Positions 9,187 through 19,421 are shown, counted from the first letter of the stretch. The stretch: 64,000 bases of DNA from Pseudopyrenochaeta lycopersici (GCA_003313425.1 NHZP01000065.1:186001-250000); one strand, 5' to 3'. The notes: generated by a model from the letters alone, not told the origin. Program-made: numbers and translations.

Positions 9187-9982
9187 ATGGAGTTGCCACG
9201 CGTAGCAGAGCGCACAGAGAACGCGCTCCTCTTGACGGCTGATAGGCTTAGTAAGGGCATGTATGGCCCTCCCTTTGTAGGGGACGCTGCAGCCATTGAG
9301 TGGCTAATGTGTAACGTTTGCTGTAAGTCACGTGTCCATTGGGTTGGTTGGGGGAACAACTAACATGGTTGTATACCTTGTGGAACAGCAAGTGTCGGTG
9401 ACGTGTCATGTCAAGTCGCAGGGCGAGTACTGTTGGTGGCTCACCAAGGAGAGTGGGCAGCTCCCCCCAACGTGTGGTTCGAAGGTAGTGTGCGGATGCT
9501 CGGCTACCTTCTCTACCTCATGTTTTGGTTGTGTTTCCCCTAAAGCGCTACTCGTCTGGAAGGTCGATATTGCTGTTAGCGCTATGCAGATGCGGAGCGT
9601 TGTCGCGTTTGCGCAACTCTCCTTGATCACCTTGCGGATGTTTTGGCATCGCGTATTGCCCAGTGTTTGGGTATCGGAAGGGGCCTTGGCGGATGCCTTT
9701 ACTATTGATGGATTATTCTCCGTGTTGGATTGCGGAGGCTTTTCTGGATCATTTTCGTGTGGGTGCACTTTGCAGGCGTCTTGTCAGCCCTGTTGCAGCT
9801 TGCCCATTACGCATCAGCGGTTTACACGTTGGGACAAGTTTAGCGGAGTGTGTCCTGATGGGCCCCATGGATGGTTTTCTGGGTGCAGTGATGCTGTCGG
9901 TATGGTGCATCCGTCGAGGCTTGACTGGTTAACCTGTTTAGATGTTTGGGCGTCGCCCTTAGGGTTGTGTACGCATTGTTGA
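9187..9982 (+). CDS. SDAVG-family protein with damaged splice acceptor (U6)
   Basis: Exon 1 9187-9322 (MELPRVAERTENALLL ... WLMCNVC, 45 codons plus one base) ends at a good GTAAGTC donor. A hairpin and CTAAC branch follow, but where relatives have AG before (A)G-CTG-GTG the sequence reads GTATAC-CTT-GTG, so no canonical acceptor exists. Without splicing the exon 1 frame stops at TAA near 9356. The exon 2 frame (open from 9332, ending 9982) is intact: WWLTKESGQLPPTC, FAQLSLITLRMFWHRVLP, CGCTLQASCQPC, WFSGCSDAVG, DWLTC. Either a non-AG acceptor is used, translation starts at ATG 9365, or the gene is recently broken. Confidence 0.6.
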
Positions 9983-10766
9983 TGCGGAGGCAAAGATCTT
10001 GTATGGCACAGTATATGTGTTGTCTCATATATATTTGTGAGTATTATTGGTAGATGGTTCTATTTACGATGGAATATGTGTGGGGGACCGTTTTTACCTT
10101 AGCAGCCTTTGGTTTTTTGTGCAGTGGTGGCTGCTTGTTCATTGTTTGCAGGATTTACTTGTAAGTATCTGCAGAGAGTATTTTTTCAAAAAAAAAATTG
10201 GCTAAGTACGACACAGTGTGGCGCAAAAAAAAAGTTGTCAATTGCCCTGTGCGCGATTTAGCGCGGTTCTGGAGGTACATGGTCCTCACCCAGTAGTGGG
10301 TGGGCGGGAGGTCACTCTCCAGCCACGTCAACTTTCTAGTGTGGCGTTCCGCCTATATATGATTCCTTTCACTAGAAAGTTGTCAAGTGGTCACCAGCCT
10401 CGTGCTGGAGACCCTGGACACTTTACATCTAAGCTGTGGCCTCGAGTGGAACGAGAAGCGGACGCGTCAAGCTACTTGTAGTTTGGGGCCATTGCCCCCT
10501 GTAAGTAACACGCAGCACGGACTGTGTGAGTCAGATGACGCTGGGTTACACGTGGGTGGCACCCTTGGCCCCACACTCTATCAGATTCTTCGTCTGATTG
10601 GGCTATGGCGATAACCTCATGGAATGGGCACGTCTTTGCTCGCTAGGGACTAACGCTTCTTGGCGTTGCCATGTCTTTGGGACGACGAGTAGTTAAGAGA
10701 GGGGTGTGCCCTCTGCCTCTTCTCTCTACCACGGAGGTGGTGTCTTTGTGTAGCAATAGTAGCAGG
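9983..10766 (+). repeat. Cassette boundary B7, core hairpin 10329-10382
   Basis: Second-class pre-core module (about 10196-10328): GGCGCA-A-tract, CAATTGCCCTGTGCGCG, CACCCAGTAGTGGGTG hairpin. Long-loop core GGC-GTTCC-GCC. CCAGC/GCTGG and CAAGCTAC/GTAGTTTG helices. At the TATA position the sequence is AGTTAAGAG (10691-10699), so the promoter is degenerate, yet the GAGAGGGGTGTGCCCTCT hairpin is kept. Confidence 0.75.
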
Positions 10767-11654
10767 ATGCGGTTCTTCACATTTGTTACAGGTGATCGCC
10801 GAAGGAGGCTTCCAGGCGATATTTGGTTGATGGTGATGGAGTCACTCGTCGCGGGGTCGACGTTCTCAGAGCTGGTGGCCAGCCTGTACCGGATGGACTT
10901 TTTTAAAGAATGTTTCTTTAGACTGTGGGTGCGGATGCAGCCCGAGGGAGTATGCCTGGAGCCCTTTTCAGGCACCGATATAGAATTGGATATGGTGATG
11001 GATCACGTGCACGGCGAGTGCTTTCTTTTCTCTCTATATAAGTTGAGAGACTCCCTACTAACTGGGACAGTTCTTGTGGAGCAAGGTGTTTCAGTGACAC
11101 TTCACGTTAGGATGAGTAGGCGACGAACATGGTGGCTTACCAGGGAGAGTGGACTTACCCCGTGCGAGTGTATTGAGCAAGCGGATGCTTCTTCTGTGTC
11201 ATCCTACTTGGTAGTTGTTGATGAACGCGCGCTCCCCCCGAGCGTCTCTCCTCGCTGTTTACGTATTTCCTCATGGATTGCGATGTTAACTGTGGATACA
11301 TTGTATGTGTTACGGCATCGGATAATTCCCGGGGCGTCCTATCATCGTTATGCGCGTTACTTGGGAGATATGGGGTATTGGAACCTGTTGGAGCGTGGTT
11401 TCTTTAGTAGCAGGCGTGACTGCGCGTGTGGCCTGGAAGGTTATCTTTTACCGTGTGGTGAGTGCGAGGCGGTCCCAAAACGGCTCCGGTTGTTTGGTGT
11501 GTTGCCACCGTACTGGGGTCATCATGATGCATTGGAAGAGGTTGAACCACAGTCATGGTTTCATGGCGTGACAGACGCCAGGGGTTGTATTACAGAGGAC
11601 TGTACGCCGTGGTTGCAGTGTGCATGTGCGGAAGGAACTGGTTGTAGTACGTAG
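10767..11654 (+). CDS. F-box-like SDAVG-family protein (U7)
   Basis: 295 aa from ATG 10767; an in-frame ATG at 10671 lies upstream of the presumed transcript start and is less likely. Residues ~14-55 (LPGDIWLMVMESLVAG, then ELVASLYRMDFF, FFRLWVRMQ) resemble an F-box that has lost the RVC-x2-W core. The usual intron site reads GGCGAGT, i.e. a GC-AG intron 11014-11070 of 57 nt, open and in frame, so it may be retained. The rest has WWLTRESG, CACGLEGYLLPCGEC (expanded Cys spacing), WFHGVTDARG and WLQC. Links the F-box and plain members of the family. Confidence 0.7.
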   Translation: MRFFTFVTGDRRRRLPGDIWLMVMESLVAGSTFSELVASLYRMDFFKECFFRLWVRMQPEGVCLEPFSGTDIELDMVMDHVHGECFLFSLYKLRDSLLTGTVLVEQGVSVTLHVRMSRRRTWWLTRESGLTPCECIEQADASSVSSYLVVVDERALPPSVSPRCLRISSWIAMLTVDTLYVLRHRIIPGASYHRYARYLGDMGYWNLLERGFFSSRRDCACGLEGYLLPCGECEAVPKRLRLFGVLPPYWGHHDALEEVEPQSWFHGVTDARGCITEDCTPWLQCACAEGTGCST

Positions 11655-12324
11655 TGCCTTATTTTATTGTAAGGGACAGAGGTTTTGTTTATTTAGTGGG
11701 CGAATGCCTGATTGATGGAATGGTTGTATAGAGTGTGTAAACAGATTCAGTATATCGAGTTGTGGAACAACAAAAATCAAAAAAACGGTAAGTCCAAAAA
11801 AAAAACATTGAAATTTTTTTGGCTAAGTCCAATTGTGTGTGGCTGGAAGACACGCAGAGTCAGTGTGGCTCGGGAGAGCACACATGGGTTGGGTGTGGCG
11901 CGGATTTCGCGCACAGACCCTCCCTCAACTTTCTAGTGTGGCGAACCGCCTATATATGATTCCTTTCACTAGAAAGTTGTCAAGTGGTCGAGGAGCCCCG
12001 TGCTCCTTGACCCCTGACACTTTACATGTAAGCAGGGCCAACGACTGGAAGGAGTAGCGAAGCGGTAGTCTTGAATAAGACTAGGGGCGCTGCACTTAGT
12101 AACCACAGCAAAGCACGGACGTGTGGTCGTCTGACATGGTGTGGCACGCTTTGATCTGTGATCTAATTGGTCTATGAACATAGACAGCATGGAGTGGGCA
12201 GAACCCTGCCAAGTATGGAATAGTATATCTCGGCAGAGAGGACCAGTCGGTAGGGCGCTATATAGGGTGTTCTTTAGCGCTTAGCTTCTGCACGGACTGT
12301 GCTTGTAGCAGAATTATAAAGAGA
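11655..12324 (+). repeat. Cassette boundary B8, core hairpin 11926-11979
   Basis: Contains AAAACGG-TAAGTCC-A-tract, GGC-GAACC-GCC long loop, GCGCGGATTTCGCGC hairpin, GGAGC/GCTCC and TAGTCTT-GAAT-AAGACTA helices; GGCAGAACCCTGCC hairpin; TATA 12259. Confidence 0.78.
12259..12265 (+). promoter_or_regulatory. TATA box of U8
   Basis: TATATAG inside GCGC...GCGC; ATG 66 nt downstream. Confidence 0.6.
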
Positions 12325-12808
12325 ATGGCGTCTGCCGTGATTCTGTTCTCTTCTTTGGCTGTGCTATGCGGGGCCTTTTTTTGCACAGCTGCGGTGCGTC
12401 ACACGGAGGTGTGTTACAGAATTGGCCAATTGTCTCGAGCGCGGGACGCTGTTGTCGCGCGCAATGCGTACGGATGGTATGCTCATAGCCATGGGTACCA
12501 CACTTTTACGTAGTGTGGACGAGGGGGGTTCGCCAACCCGCTCACATGAAAGCGTGTTCTTCCGGAGGGATGATACGAGTAGCAAGACAGTGGCTACTTG
12601 GGTGGCAAGCACGTCGTGGCCGCACGTGACTACGTTGCCTCTACCTAGTGGTATGAACGGAGGAGGCGGCTCAACTGGTAGCCGTGGAGCGAGCGATGTG
12701 TTGTTAGCAACCGTTCTTGCGGTTGTTGCTTTTGTGGCAGCGCTGGTGGCGCTCTCGTTGGTTTTATGGCGATGCACGGGAAGGTATTACGCGCGTGCTC
12801 TGGTGTAG
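12325..12808 (+). CDS. Signal-peptide / single-pass membrane protein, copy 1 (U8)
   Basis: ATG 12325 opens a frame with a clear signal peptide (residues ~1-22, hydrophobic core VILFSSLAVLCGAFFC) that stops at 12513. A second frame ending 12808 has a Ser/Thr/Gly-rich stalk, a TM segment (VLLATVLAVVAFVAALVALS) and a short tail RCTGRYYARALV. A 37-nt intron 12477-12513 (GTATGC ... ACGTAG) would join them in frame (148 aa). The intron is very short, so a frameshift is the alternative. The result would be a type I membrane protein with a ~90-residue ectodomain containing few Cys. Ligand unknown. Three apparently identical copies exist (also 32850 and 40757). Confidence 0.6.
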
Positions 12809-13265
12809 AGCATCTACATTTCACGGCAATGTCGTTTCTGCTAGGGGCAAAACAAAAACATGCCCTACCATGCTCCGTTTTTTGGTAGCACGGTGCGCTT
12901 CTATAAGTTGTTTTGACTCTCTTAGCTGTGGAGCAGCGATTCTGGGTTGTATGCATAGGGTCTCAATAGTGGGACACGGCAGGCAGGATGCGTCCTCTGT
13001 TAAGGCTTCGTTCACCGTGTAGGTGTTATACATATTGCGTCAAGGATTTGCGCTGTGGGAGCGTTTGGTGTATGGTACAATATAGCTGCAGAGCTAGTCT
13101 CTTGCTGGGAACGGTGAATGCCGGTTGTTTGTTTCTGTTAGTACTCAGTAAATTCACAAAAAAAAATACTGAGTATTTACGTTGGAGTTACAGAGGGACG
13201 TAGTATAGTTTGTATTGGTAAGTACCTATTTTACGGTTTATGTCTTTTATTTTCTGTTTCTTTAA

Positions 13266-13271
13266 AATAAA
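13266..13271 (+). terminator. Poly(A) signal of U8
   Basis: AATAAA in TTTAAAATAAAGTT, following a T-rich TTTTATTTTC stretch; 460 nt after the stop. Confidence 0.55.
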
Positions 13272-13904
13272 GTTATGGTGTATTGTAAAGTATAGTAATT
13301 GTATTGCGTAGGCTTTGTACGGTGGTAAGAGCAACAAAGGATTTGTGGTGCAGAGGTCAGTCAGGAAGGGTGTGGGCGCCCTTGGGATGGAATACCGAAG
13401 ATCAAAAAAAAATGCGTAAGTCCATTTTCCGTGTGGCTGACGGTCATGCAGAGTCACGCTGGGTTGCTGTGGCGCGTTTTGCGCACAGACGGGTTGTGAT
13501 GGGCACGGGCCCATTCCGTCAACTTTCGAGTGTATATATGATTCCTTTCACTAGAAAGTTGTCAAGTGGTCGAGGAGCCCCGTGCTCCTTGACCCCTGAC
13601 ACTTTACATGTAAGCAGGGCCAACGACTGGAAGGAGTAGCGAAGCGGTAGACTACTTGTAGGCTAGGGCCGCTGCACTCTTAAGTAACCCGGCGCACGGA
13701 CGTAGCGCAAGATCATCTGATCTCTGGGTTACACGTGGGAGGCACTCTTGCCCCCACTCCACTCAGATTCTTCGTCTGATTGGTCTATGGCGATAGACAC
13801 AGGGAGGGAGCACTTTGTTGCCTACTAGGGACTAGTTTCTCTTGGCGAAGAATATTCTAGGTAGATACTTGGTTGTGACGGGTAGTCATGTATGGAGGTA
13901 GTAG

Positions 13905-13914
13905 TATATATAAG
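13905..13914 (+). promoter_or_regulatory. TATA box of U9
   Basis: Same TATATATAAG as in U3. Confidence 0.65.
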
Positions 13915-14025
13915 TAAGGCCGGTCATGGCCGACTCTTTCATTACCGACGCCCTCACGGAGGCAGGACGTTGGTGGGTTTGCCTCGAGTGTCTTTTGTGG
14001 ATGCAAAGGGCTGTTGCACTAGCGT

Positions 14026-14761
14026 ATGCTTAATAGTTATAGTATGGAAACTATGAGCGCGGATGTTGCTCTTTGCATTGTTGAGCATGTAGGGACCCTC
14101 ACTGAGCTTGCGTTGCTGCGACGTGTTTGTCGCGGCTGGAGGTCATCTGTTACGAAAGGGTTTAGCGCATGGGTGCGGGCACAGCGGAGCGATATGCCTT
14201 CAGAGGTCTTCTCTTTGGCGGAGCTCGCTCTTGTGAGGGATCACGTGGACAGTGAGTTAGACGGAGTTGTGCAGTGTAGCTGCGGTATTGTTGATCCCTC
14301 ACGCAGTTCTTGTGTCCCATGGAGTGGTACTGGAGTGCGACGTTTCTCGGCCATGGAGAGCGTGGCGGCTTATATGGAATGGTGCGCAGAGGGCGCTGCT
14401 TTGTGGCAGTATGTGGGGTTGTAACTGCCTCTTGCGTGTAAAGCCTTCTTTACCAGCAGCAGGCGAAGGCTATCTTGTCCTGCGAAGGGTTCCTTGGCCA
14501 TGTTGGAGCCATGCTCAAAGCTGTGATGTGTGTATCACTATGCTATGTACGAAGTCGTTGGATGCGTTGGTAGAGACGATTATTCCCTTCTTTTGGGAAT
14601 CCCGTGGGAGAGAGGTCCCGCAGGATATCGTTCTTTGTGGGGACTGGAGGGTTACCTTTGTCTGGCGCGATAAGCTCTATCATGTGTTACATGAGGTTGT
14701 GTTTGGCTGTCTGCGTAGGCGGCATTCCTGTAGTGGTACTGTGTTATTACGTGGTACGTAG
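14026..14761 (+). CDS. F-box protein, second copy (U9)
   Basis: Apparently identical to the U3 gene (offset +9478). Exons 14026-14251 and 14307-14761. The upstream neighbour here is U8 rather than U2, and identity to U3 begins within the invariant core, so the whole cassette was copied as a unit. Confidence 0.7.
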
Positions 14762-15598
14762 TACACTTACGACAGAGTTGTTAAGGTAATAGTATATTTG
14801 TAAACGGTAGTTGAGGTTTGTATAGTTACTGATCTATTGTATAGGTAAACGCGGTTTTGATATACGTTGCGGTAGCAGTTGTAGTAGTAGACTGTATTGC
14901 TTTGTTCTGTCATTTTGTAATAGCAGTATTTTTTTGCAGCAGGACTGGAATTTACTAAGTCGGACACGGTGTGGCGAAAAAAGAAGTTGAGGATTGGCCT
15001 GTGCGCGATTTAGCGCAGTTCCGGAGGTACATGGTGCTCACCCAGAAGTGGGTGGGCGGGAGGTCACACTCCAGCCACAGTCAACATTTCTAGTGAGGCG
15101 CAGCCTATATATGATTCCTTTCACTAGAAAGTTGTCAAGTGGTCGAGGAGCCCCGTGCTCCTTGACCCCTGACACTTTACATGTAAGCAGGGCCAACGAC
15201 TGGAAGGAGTAGCGAAGCGGTAGACTACTTGTAGGCTAGGGCCGCTGCACTCTTAAGTAACCCGGCGCACGGACGTAGCGCAAGATCATCTGATCTCTGG
15301 GTTACACGTGGGAGGCACTCTTGCCCCCACTCCACTCAGATTCTTCGTCTGATTGGTCTATGGCGATAGACACAGGGAGGGAGCACTTTGTTGCCTACTA
15401 GGGACTAGTTTCTCTTGGCGAAGAATATTCTAGGTAGATACTTGGTTGTGACGGGTAGTCATGTATGGAGGTAGTAGTATATATAAGTAAGGCCGGTCAT
15501 GGCCGACTCTTTCATTACCGACGCCCTCACGGAGGCAGGACGTTGGTGGGTTTGCCTCGAGTGTCTTTTGTGGATGCAAAGGGCTGTTGCACTAGCGT
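14762..15598 (+). repeat. Cassette boundary B10, core hairpin 15082-15134
   Basis: Left half as in B4 (3' end of the F-box cassette, second-class module), right half as in B3: the junction of two tandem F-box cassettes. TATA 15478. Confidence 0.8.
15478..15487 (+). promoter_or_regulatory. TATA box of U10
   Basis: Same TATATATAAG as in U3. Confidence 0.65.
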
Positions 15599-16334
15599 AT
15601 GCTTAATAGTTATAGTATGGAAACTATGAGCGCGGATGTTGCTCTTTGCATTGTTGAGCATGTAGGGACCCTCACTGAGCTTGCGTTGCTGCGACGTGTT
15701 TGTCGCGGCTGGAGGTCATCTGTTACGAAAGGGTTTAGCGCATGGGTGCGGGCACAGCGGAGCGATATGCCTTCAGAGGTCTTCTCTTTGGCGGAGCTCG
15801 CTCTTGTGAGGGATCACGTGGACAGTGAGTTAGACGGAGTTGTGCAGTGTAGCTGCGGTATTGTTGATCCCTCACGCAGTTCTTGTGTCCCATGGAGTGG
15901 TACTGGAGTGCGACGTTTCTCGGCCATGGAGAGCGTGGCGGCTTATATGGAATGGTGCGCAGAGGGCGCTGCTTTGTGGCAGTATGTGGGGTTGTAACTG
16001 CCTCTTGCGTGTAAAGCCTTCTTTACCAGCAGCAGGCGAAGGCTATCTTGTCCTGCGAAGGGTTCCTTGGCCATGTTGGAGCCATGCTCAAAGCTGTGAT
16101 GTGTGTATCACTATGCTATGTACGAAGTCGTTGGATGCGTTGGTAGAGACGATTATTCCCTTCTTTTGGGAATCCCGTGGGAGAGAGGTCCCGCAGGATA
16201 TCGTTCTTTGTGGGGACTGGAGGGTTACCTTTGTCTGGCGCGATAAGCTCTATCATGTGTTACATGAGGTTGTGTTTGGCTGTCTGCGTAGGCGGCATTC
16301 CTGTAGTGGTACTGTGTTATTACGTGGTACGTAG
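15599..16334 (+). CDS. F-box protein, third copy (U10)
   Basis: Apparently identical to U3 (offset +11051) and U9. Exons 15599-15824 and 15880-16334. U9 and U10 are an exact tandem duplication with a 1573-bp period. Confidence 0.7.
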
Positions 16335-17068
16335 TACACTTACGACAGAGTTGTTAAGGTAATAGTATATTTGTAAACGGTAGTTGAGGTTTGTATAGTT
16401 ACTGATCTATTGTATAGGTAAACGCGGTTTTGATATACGTTGCGGTAGCAGTTGTAGTAGTAGACTGTATTGCTTTGTTCTGTCATTTTGTAATAGCAGT
16501 ATTTTTTTGCAGCAGGACTGGAATTTACTAAGTCGGACACGGTGTGGCGAAAAAAGAAGTTGAGGATTGGCCTGTGCGCGATTTAGCGCAGTTCCGGAGG
16601 TACATGGTGCTCACCCAGAAGTGGGTGGGCGGGAGGTCACACTCCAGCCACAGTCAACATTTCTAGTGAGGCGCAGCCTATATATGATTCCTTTCACTAG
16701 AAAGTTGTCAAGTGGTCGGGAGCCTTGTGCTCCTGGCTACGACGGCTTTACCGTTAAGCAGGGCACGCCTAGGGACTAGGCAGCGGAGCGTTAAACTACG
16801 AGTAGTTTAGGGCCTCTGCCCCCTGTAAGTAACACAACGCACGGGCAGTGCGGTCATCTGACCTTGTGTTGCACGTGGGAGACACACCTGGCCCCACCAC
16901 CCTCTCAATCGGGTTTCTGATTGGTCTATGGATGTAGACGCATGGAGTGGGCACCCTGTTGCGTACTATGTAGTAGTTTCTCTTGGCGGTGCACAAGGAA
17001 GAGATGTATATAACTACAACAGCGTCTCTGCTGTTGGCACGGAGTGTGTTTTTTAAAACTTCATTGCG
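16335..17068 (+). repeat. Cassette boundary B11, core hairpin 16655-16707
   Basis: Left half as in B4. Right half differs: GGAGC/GCTCC, GCCTA-GGGAC-TAGGC, TAAACTAC/GTAGTTTA. CAATCGGGTTTCTGATTG hairpin, CTATGGATGTAG, TATA 17007. Confidence 0.78.
17007..17013 (+). promoter_or_regulatory. TATA box of U11
   Basis: TATATAA with CAACAGC/GCTGTTG initiator hairpin. Confidence 0.65.
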
Positions 17069-17845
17069 ATGGCATCGTATACCGGGCAGGGAACTAGCCT
17101 GGTCAAGGCTGTTGGTGATGGTGATTTACTGTCACTCGACCAGCTTCGGCCGGGTCAGAGGGGCTCCCCCTTCCCTGGGACAGCGGCAAACATTCAAGAG
17201 GTGCGGAGGCACATTCCTAGTAAGTATGTACTTCTTTCGTTAGGTTGGGCTTCCCCAACTAATAGAATAATAGAGCTGGTGGAGCAAGCTGTGTCCCTTA
17301 CCTTCTGTATGGAATTGTCGGGAGAACAGTCTTGGTGGCTCACCAAAGAAAGCGGATGCCTTCCTATCCAATGCCTTTCTCATAAGCGCAGATTATGTCC
17401 GGAAGACTACAAGGAACGTTATGCGCAGAGATTTATTCGACAGTCGCTCCTTGTGCTCAAGGTAGACGCACGCTTGTATGGGGTGGAGCGGAGCTTTGTT
17501 GCGTTTGCGGAGCTCTCAATAGAGGGACTTGATGTGCTTGTACAGCGCATTTTACCTCTTCTTATACTACCTGGAGGGCAGAGGGCGGAGGCTTCTGTTG
17601 TTGACGAAGTGCTTCAGTTGTTAGACAATGGATGGTATAGCACCAGCGTGGACTGCGCGTGTACGCTGCACAGGGCATGTGAGCCTTGTGGGTTTTTATC
17701 TTATAAATCTCAAAGGTTTGTTCGTCTAGACCGATTCCATTGTGTATGGCCTTTTGGAGAGTCCGTGTGGTTTGCTGGACGCAGCGATGCGGTAGGAGAA
17801 GTCCATCCCTTGCGGTGTGAGTGGCTTTCCTGTTCCAGTCTGTAG
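17069..17845 (+). CDS. SDAVG-family protein (U11)
   Basis: Open frame of 258 aa from ATG 17069. The conserved intron (17220-17273, GTAAGT donor, TTGGG/CCCAA hairpin with CTAAT, ATAG acceptor; 54 nt) is stop-free and in frame; splicing would give 240 aa. Exon 1: MASYTGQGTSLVKAV ... VRRHIPS. Exon 2: WWLTKESGCLPIQC, FAELSIEGLDVLVQRILPLL, CACTLHRACEPC, WFAGRSDAVG, EWLSC. Closest in exon 1 to U33 (shared GQRGSPFPGTA). Confidence 0.78.
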   Translation: MASYTGQGTSLVKAVGDGDLLSLDQLRPGQRGSPFPGTAANIQEVRRHIPSKYVLLSLGWASPTNRIIELVEQAVSLTFCMELSGEQSWWLTKESGCLPIQCLSHKRRLCPEDYKERYAQRFIRQSLLVLKVDARLYGVERSFVAFAELSIEGLDVLVQRILPLLILPGGQRAEASVVDEVLQLLDNGWYSTSVDCACTLHRACEPCGFLSYKSQRFVRLDRFHCVWPFGESVWFAGRSDAVGEVHPLRCEWLSCSSL

Positions 17846-18902
17846 GTGGCATCATGTTTATCTAAGGTACGGAGTATACTATGGTATTGTTAACAATGGT
17901 GTGATCTTGTAATCCACGTGTGTTTTTAGTAATCATAGGTGCAGGAATCCGCATCGGTGTGTAGTAGTAGTGTAGCGTCCTAGGTATGTTTGTTATACTA
18001 GCAGTGTAATTATTTTTATCTCTTCGAAAAGAGTATTAATGTAGTAATGGCAGGGCCCTTACAACAAATCAGAATTTGTGGTGCGCAGCTTGGTCAGTAA
18101 GGGTGTGGGAGCCCTCAGGATGGAACACCATCTCTCAGAAAAAAATAAAAAATTGGCTAAGTCCAATTTTGTTGTGGCTGGAGGCGATCCCAGGTCACAT
18201 GGAGTGTGGCGCATGGAGGGGGCACGGGCCCCGACTCAACTTTCTAGTGTGGCGTTTTGCCTATATATGATTCCTTTCACTAGAAAGTTGTCAAGTGGTC
18301 GAGGAGCCCCGTGCTCCTTGACCCCTGACACTTTACATGTAAGCAGGGCCAACGACTGGAAGGAGTAGCGAAGCGGTAGACTCTTTAGAGTGTAGGGCCT
18401 CTGCCCCCTGTAAGCAAAGCAGAGCACGGACTGTGCGGGTCAGATGACGCTTCTTTGCCCACTCTTTTTCAGAACGTCAGTCTGATTGGTCTATGGCGAT
18501 AGACACGGGGAGTGAGCAGCCCTCTGCTAACTAGGGACTAGTGTGTCTTGGCGAAGACAGGATGGTTATAAGAGATCTGCCTCCGCCCACGGATGGTATG
18601 ATCATTTTTGTTTTGGAGTAGCTGCTCCTTTCGTGGAACGTCTTGTCGTACGCCTCAGCGTTGAAGAGGAACGTAACAGTACTGTTTTGTGGGTAGATGC
18701 CCATTGATAAACCGGTGGTTTTCCCAGGGAGGGGTTGAGGTATCTTGCTGAAGGCGGTGCCTCCCAACGTTGTTCACGTAAGTGGTCTTCTATTCGTAGC
18801 ACTGGGCGGAAGACATAGGGTCGTGTAGCGGGATCGCGGATGCGTTGTACGCACTTGTGTTAAGGGTCTTTGTTGTAGAAGACATCTGCAGAGACGTAGG
18901 CG
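17846..18902 (+). repeat. Cassette boundary B12, core hairpin 18237-18290
   Basis: AATTGG/CCAATT hairpin before the core, GGC-GTTTT-GCC long loop, GGAGC/GCTCC, imperfect TAGACTCT/AGAGTGTA helix, AGCAG-CCCT-CTGCT hairpin, TATA 18567. 18600-18900 holds no confirmed gene but has an open + frame around AAPFVERLVVRLSVEEE and a 78-codon minus-strand ORF (18531-18767). Confidence 0.7.
18567..18572 (+). promoter_or_regulatory. TATA box of U12
   Basis: TATAAG in the usual place, 277 nt after the core. Confidence 0.55.
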
Positions 18903-19022
18903 ATGGACGGAGGGTTGGTGCCTGTGCTAGCTGTGGCAGCATTGGTCATTTCGATTTTGGCCATGGCCCTAGCCCTTTGGCCCTGCGTAGGACGTCTCTT
19001 CGTTCGCGCTGTGGTCCGGTAG
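18903..19022 (+). CDS. Short hydrophobic membrane peptide, possibly an exon (U12)
   Basis: ATG 18903 encodes 39 residues: an N-terminal hydrophobic helix (VPVLAVAALVISILAMALAL) then a basic end (GRLFVRAVVR) and TAG. The same frame stays open for a further ~38 codons after the TAG, and a different + frame is open to 19225, so this is probably one exon of a spliced gene whose structure I could not resolve. Topology (TM then Arg-rich loop) recalls the first segment of the four-TM protein of U38. An AATAAA at 19416 could end the transcript. Confidence 0.35.
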   Translation: MDGGLVPVLAVAALVISILAMALALWPCVGRLFVRAVVR

Positions 19023-19415
19023 GCCGTGTGGTGCATAGCGGAGGTACTTATTATGCGGTGCTGGAGGCAACTGTGGAGACATGTTTACGTGCGGGAGCTG
19101 CCTCGTGCACACCCCGTGCATGCAGCGTGGTGGGCGTAGGCCATCGTAGGAGGCGTTATAGGATAAGTTGCTATACCGTTAGGCGATGTCGCGGAGCCGT
19201 ACCCCGGTGGTCTCTCCCTGTGTAGCTTGTCGGTCGCTGATGCGGTAGACGAGGGTGTCTCTCTATCTGTACAATCTATGATTTGCGTACCTTTCACCTA
19301 CAGTAGTGTGTTTGCAGGGCAAGAAAAACAATAATTGTTTCTGCGCGTAGTGTGGTTTGTTTACCCTTCTACTGCGTTTTGTTGTAGACTTCCCTATGTT
19401 TAGATGGTGGATGCT

Positions 19416-19421
19416 AATAAA
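19416..19421 (+). terminator. Poly(A) signal of U12
   Basis: AATAAA followed by AGAGAATGG; a second variant signal GATAAAG lies near 19568. Confidence 0.4.

Larger units (their letters stand above)
12809..14025 (+). repeat. Cassette boundary B9, core hairpin 13520-13561
   Basis: Long 3' flank of U8 (12809-13300): an AT-rich dyad TACTCAGTAAAT/ATACTGAGTATTT near 13140-13180 and AATAAA at 13266. Then AAGGG/GCCCTT hairpin, GCGCGTTTTGCGC, short-loop core, and the same downstream half as B3 (U3 copy), TATA 13905. Confidence 0.8.

Noticed and set aside
10671..10766. Upstream ATG at 10671 as the U7 start
   Set aside because: It lies before the position where the TATA and initiator hairpin sit, so it is unlikely to be in the mRNA.
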